64,000 bases of DNA, taken from Acidobacteriota bacterium. GTDB taxonomy: Bacteria; Acidobacteriota; Terriglobia; 20CM-2-55-15. Position 1 is the stretch's first letter. The number at the start of each line of letters is the position of its first letter. Positions 61,662 through 64,000 of the stretch are shown here, piece by piece. A program made the position numbers and the translations under genes. The stretch lies in the NCBI GenBank assembly GCA_022821145.1, contig JAJEEE010000056.1:1-64000 (forward strand), given 5' to 3'. The notes beneath the pieces were generated by a model. It did no database searches. It worked only from the letters and a program-made list of their open reading frames with translations, and was not told the DNA's origin.

Positions 61662-62872
61662 GACGCGGGGACGGGACCGAACAACTCGATTTGAGCGGAC
61701 GTCAGGTTCGAGCGGTCCGGGTCCGGGTTGAGCTGGTTCATTCGGAGCAGCTCCCCGGCCGTGTACAGGTGTTCCTTGAACGCCGCGCGTCCCACATCGT
61801 CCAAGGGGCCGAGGCGGCTCTCGCCGTGCTCGACGACGACGGCGACGATCGACTCGGCGGCGATGTCGTCGTCGTCCAGCAGATCGGGGCTGTGGCTGGT
61901 CACCAGGATCTGCGCATGGCCGGCGGCGTCCCGGAGACTGTCTATGAGCACGCCCGCGGCTGCGGGATGGAGCGCGACCTCGGGCTCTTCGATGCCGACG
62001 AGTTGGCGGTCCGCGCCGTTGCGTCCGGAGCCCTGGAAGAGCGCCACCAGGACGCCCAGCGCGCGAAGGGTCCCGTCCGACATGTTTCCGGCGAGGAAAC
62101 GCCACGGATGTTGCGCGCCCCGCACCTCCTGCCGGAACTCCAGTGTCTCTCTCGGACCGATTCGGCGCCGGGTGACCCCGGAGAGCCCCGGGACGACCTT
62201 GCCGAGATAGGCCTCGATCCGCCGCTTGAATTCCGGTGAGCGCGCCTCCAGGTTGGAAAGGACGCTGGCCAGGTTGCTTCCGTCCCGCTTCAGCAGGATT
62301 CCCGGATCCGGCGGTTGCAGATCCCGGATCGCCTCGGGGTTCAGGTTGTAGAACCCTGTCGTCGACAGCGCGTCGTACACGGCGCGGAACGCGTCGAGCC
62401 CGGAGACGGTCACCAGGTAAAGGCGATCGGCTGCGGCGACCGGCGGCGGCGAGAGCGTGCTCTTGACGATCGAACCCCGGTCCACCTTGTAGTAATGAGA
62501 GCCGCCGCCTTCCCGAGGCACGACGTAGCATTCCTCGCCCTGAACTTCGAACCCGCCTTGCGCCATGGCGCCGACGGTGAACGCGTAGTGGCCGCGCCAC
62601 GCCTCGAGATCGAACTCGAGGCGAATCCCGAAATGCGTCGGATGACCGCCCGAGCGCCGGCGCACCTCGCCGATGCCCCCGCGGTCGAGGAGTGCGTGGT
62701 CGATGGAGTAACGCAACGAATCGGCGACGAATCGCAGCGCGTCCAGAAAATTGCTCTTGCCCGAACCGTTCGGCCCGACCAGGAACGAAAGTTGCGCCGG
62801 AGCGATGTCGCAGGCGCAGATGCTCTTGTAGTTGCGTAGCGCGATCCGGGTCAGGAGGCGGCGCTCAGGCAT
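61646..62872 (-). CDS. AAA_21 / OLD-like ATPase, partner of the DUF4276 gene
   Basis: 408 residues; GGAGGAG upstream. SMC/ABC-like: RIALRNYKSI, Walker A VGPNGSGKSN (32-41), signature MSDGTLRALGVLVALF and Walker B QLVGIEEPEVALHP, then ILVTSHSPDLLDDD (D-loop/H-loop). No TOPRIM domain of its own; that is supplied by the next gene. The gene end overlaps the next coding region. The ATPase + TOPRIM layout resembles OLD/Gabija/PARIS-like defence systems but with DUF4276. Confidence 0.82.
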   Translation of the reverse strand: MPERRLLTRIALRNYKSICACDIAPAQLSFLVGPNGSGKSNFLDALRFVADSLRYSIDHALLDRGGIGEVRRRSGGHPTHFGIRLEFDLEAWRGHYAFTVGAMAQGGFEVQGEECYVVPREGGGSHYYKVDRGSIVKSTLSPPPVAAADRLYLVTVSGLDAFRAVYDALSTTGFYNLNPEAIRDLQPPDPGILLKRDGSNLASVLSNLEARSPEFKRRIEAYLGKVVPGLSGVTRRRIGPRETLEFRQEVRGAQHPWRFLAGNMSDGTLRALGVLVALFQGSGRNGADRQLVGIEEPEVALHPAAAGVLIDSLRDAAGHAQILVTSHSPDLLDDDDIAAESIVAVVVEHGESRLGPLDDVGRAAFKEHLYTAGELLRMNQLNPDPDRSNLTSAQIELFGPVPASYAAS

Positions 62873-63258
62873 GCCGCTCCTCCGAACGCGAGCGGATGGA
62901 TACGTGTCCGATCATTCCATGAGCACCTGGGCGGAGACGCCCGAGCCTGTTCCGCGGCGACAGCATACACCGCGCCGACGGTCCCCGCGCGCCCGAATCG
63001 GCCGGCGGCGCGTCGACGCGCGCGCCGCGGGCTGCTACCCTGATCGAACATCGAATCCCGCCACGCCGCCACGCCGCCAGGCCGCCGCGGCGTCCGGGGC
63101 CGGGCCGGCCATCCGTCCGATCGATTTCTTCCGTCTCGAATCCCGCCCGCGGGGCACATGGACCAATATCGCGAAAAGAACACACTGAACGGGCAAGTTG
63201 TCACCCGCACGTCACGCCGACTTTGATAAACGATTGTCTCGTGCGGGGTGAGTTTTCC
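62873..63258. other. Intergenic, no gene seen
   Basis: 386 bases with an imperfect GCC-rich short repeat (about 63060-63090). No promoter of good quality, hairpin or supported coding frame noticed. Confidence 0.5.
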
Positions 63259-64000
63259 ATGTCGCCCCACGCGCAGGGGGGCGCCTTCCGGATGAGAACT
63301 CGAACTGGGCTTCGTTCACGACTCACGATCCGCGTCGTCGGGCTGGTGGTGCTGGCCGGCGTCTTTTTCGGCGCCAACCCCGCCCGGGCGCAGGAGATGT
63401 GTCCGCTCCTTCCCGGCACGACGCCTCCCGAGGCGCCGCCCGTAACGGCGCAACAGGTCGCGGCCGGCGCCGCTCCGCTGATGGAGTTCGCGGTCGGCGT
63501 GAGAAATCAATTCGGTAGCCTGAGCGCCGGAATCGAGACTGTCGGGCAGGCGCTGTATGTCGGATGTCTCGTGCGGCAGGAAGGGGGTCCCTACCGTTCC
63601 GGTTCGACCTACGTCGTGACGTTGACGCCCCACGACGGCCGCGTGTTCGTACACGCCAAGGACATGGCGCTTTCCGGCCGGTTGCTCGACCCCTTCGTCT
63701 TCGGCACGATCCTGCATGCGCTGGGAGTCGCCCAGACCGATCTGGTCAACCTGGCTTCGGACGATCCCCGGACCGCCGCCCTGGCTCAGGCCGCCGTCTT
63801 CAACGTGTTGCTGCAACAGCCGGACGGCGCCTTCGATGCGACCGTCCCCGTACCCGGCCTGAGACCGGGCATACCCGGCGCCTCCGGCCATGCCGCCGTC
63901 TATCTCTCGGGCGCGTTGCGGATCCCGTTCGTGGTGCTCGCCGGATTCGACCTCGACGCGTCGCACGTGGTCGAGGAGGAAATCGATTACGGTTCCCCGG
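63259..64000 (+). CDS. Secreted protein, C-terminus beyond the window
   Basis: An open frame from ATG 63259 (or 63292) to the edge, at least 247 residues. Signal peptide LTIRVVGLVVLAGVFFGANPARA, cut near QEM. Then CPLLPGTTPPEAPPVTAQQVAAGAAPLMEF, YVGCLVRQEGGPYRSGSTYVVTLTPHDGRVFVHAKDMALSGR and AGFDLDASHVVEEE. Two Cys (about 48 and 103) could bridge. No family recognised; function unknown. Confidence 0.65.
   Translation, partial: MSPHAQGGAFRMRTRTGLRSRLTIRVVGLVVLAGVFFGANPARAQEMCPLLPGTTPPEAPPVTAQQVAAGAAPLMEFAVGVRNQFGSLSAGIETVGQALYVGCLVRQEGGPYRSGSTYVVTLTPHDGRVFVHAKDMALSGRLLDPFVFGTILHALGVAQTDLVNLASDDPRTAALAQAAVFNVLLQQPDGAFDATVPVPGLRPGIPGASGHAAVYLSGALRIPFVVLAGFDLDASHVVEEEIDYGSP

Noticed and set aside
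63316-63966. Minus-strand frame near the right edge
   Set aside because: The plus strand has a signal peptide and an open frame to the edge; the minus frame is Arg/Gly-rich with no features.

Overview
The window is a high-GC bacterial chromosome segment. The gene families point to an uncultured or environmental Acidobacteriota member, possibly of the Vicinamibacteria type. Pointers are secreted proteins with an H-S-x-G-x-W-x-G-D-T-L-V-V signature, DUF6152-like proteins, a reaction-centre-type dihaem cytochrome, Tat-exported enzymes and a meta-cleavage aromatic pathway. The taxonomic call is inference; no rRNA or tRNA gene was recognised. Functions come from reading the translations, without database searches.

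Layout, left to right. 1-3.9 kb: a Tat-exported protein cut by the window edge, then a response regulator, sensor kinase and PepSY membrane protein operon. 4-10.6 kb: secreted families of unknown function around a dihaem cytochrome c and a LigC-type dehydrogenase. 10.6-11.3 kb: an intergenic tandem repeat. 11.3-15.6 kb: an operon with LigK-type aldolase, a fused LigB-LigA extradiol dioxygenase (gallate/protocatechuate type), a 6PGDH-like oxidoreductase and a DASS transporter. With LigC it forms part of a meta-cleavage pathway ending in pyruvate and oxaloacetate. 15.6-17 kb: a 166-bp MITE touching an AlbA_2/Schlafen-like gene. 17-22.6 kb: the NAD-dependent formate dehydrogenase operon fdsGBAD. 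22.6-26.1 kb: small membrane proteins and three unknown cytosolic genes, one frameshifted. 26.1-27.8 kb: amt and glnK (PII with Phe at position 51).

28-46 kb is mostly accessory: a Fic protein, a Tat sulfite-oxidase-like enzyme, a solo groEL with a CIRCE-like operator, VapBC, a serine dehydrogenase-type protease block bounded by degenerate direct repeats, an ASCH protein, a ferredoxin-MBL fusion, a PIN toxin pair, a ruined higB next to an intact higA, and a cluster of a tandem AAA+ ATPase, a WYL regulator and a putative PUA/EVE-like plus PD-(D/E)xK nuclease. The last cluster is the best candidate for an undescribed defence system.

46.4-58.4 kb is a phosphate block. pstSCAB-phoU-phoB runs left to phoR, but phoB and phoR are separated by a small XRE gene bounded by a 58-bp duplication. 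Divergent from pstS is ppx, two thymidylate-kinase-like proteins (the second with Arg for the P-loop Lys), an unknown protein, CHAD, SixA and ArsC. 58.4-64 kb holds a CusF-TlpA fusion, a solo AAA ATPase with a palindromic upstream region, an AAA_21 ATPase overlapping a DUF4276/TOPRIM-like gene, and a secreted protein cut by the right edge.
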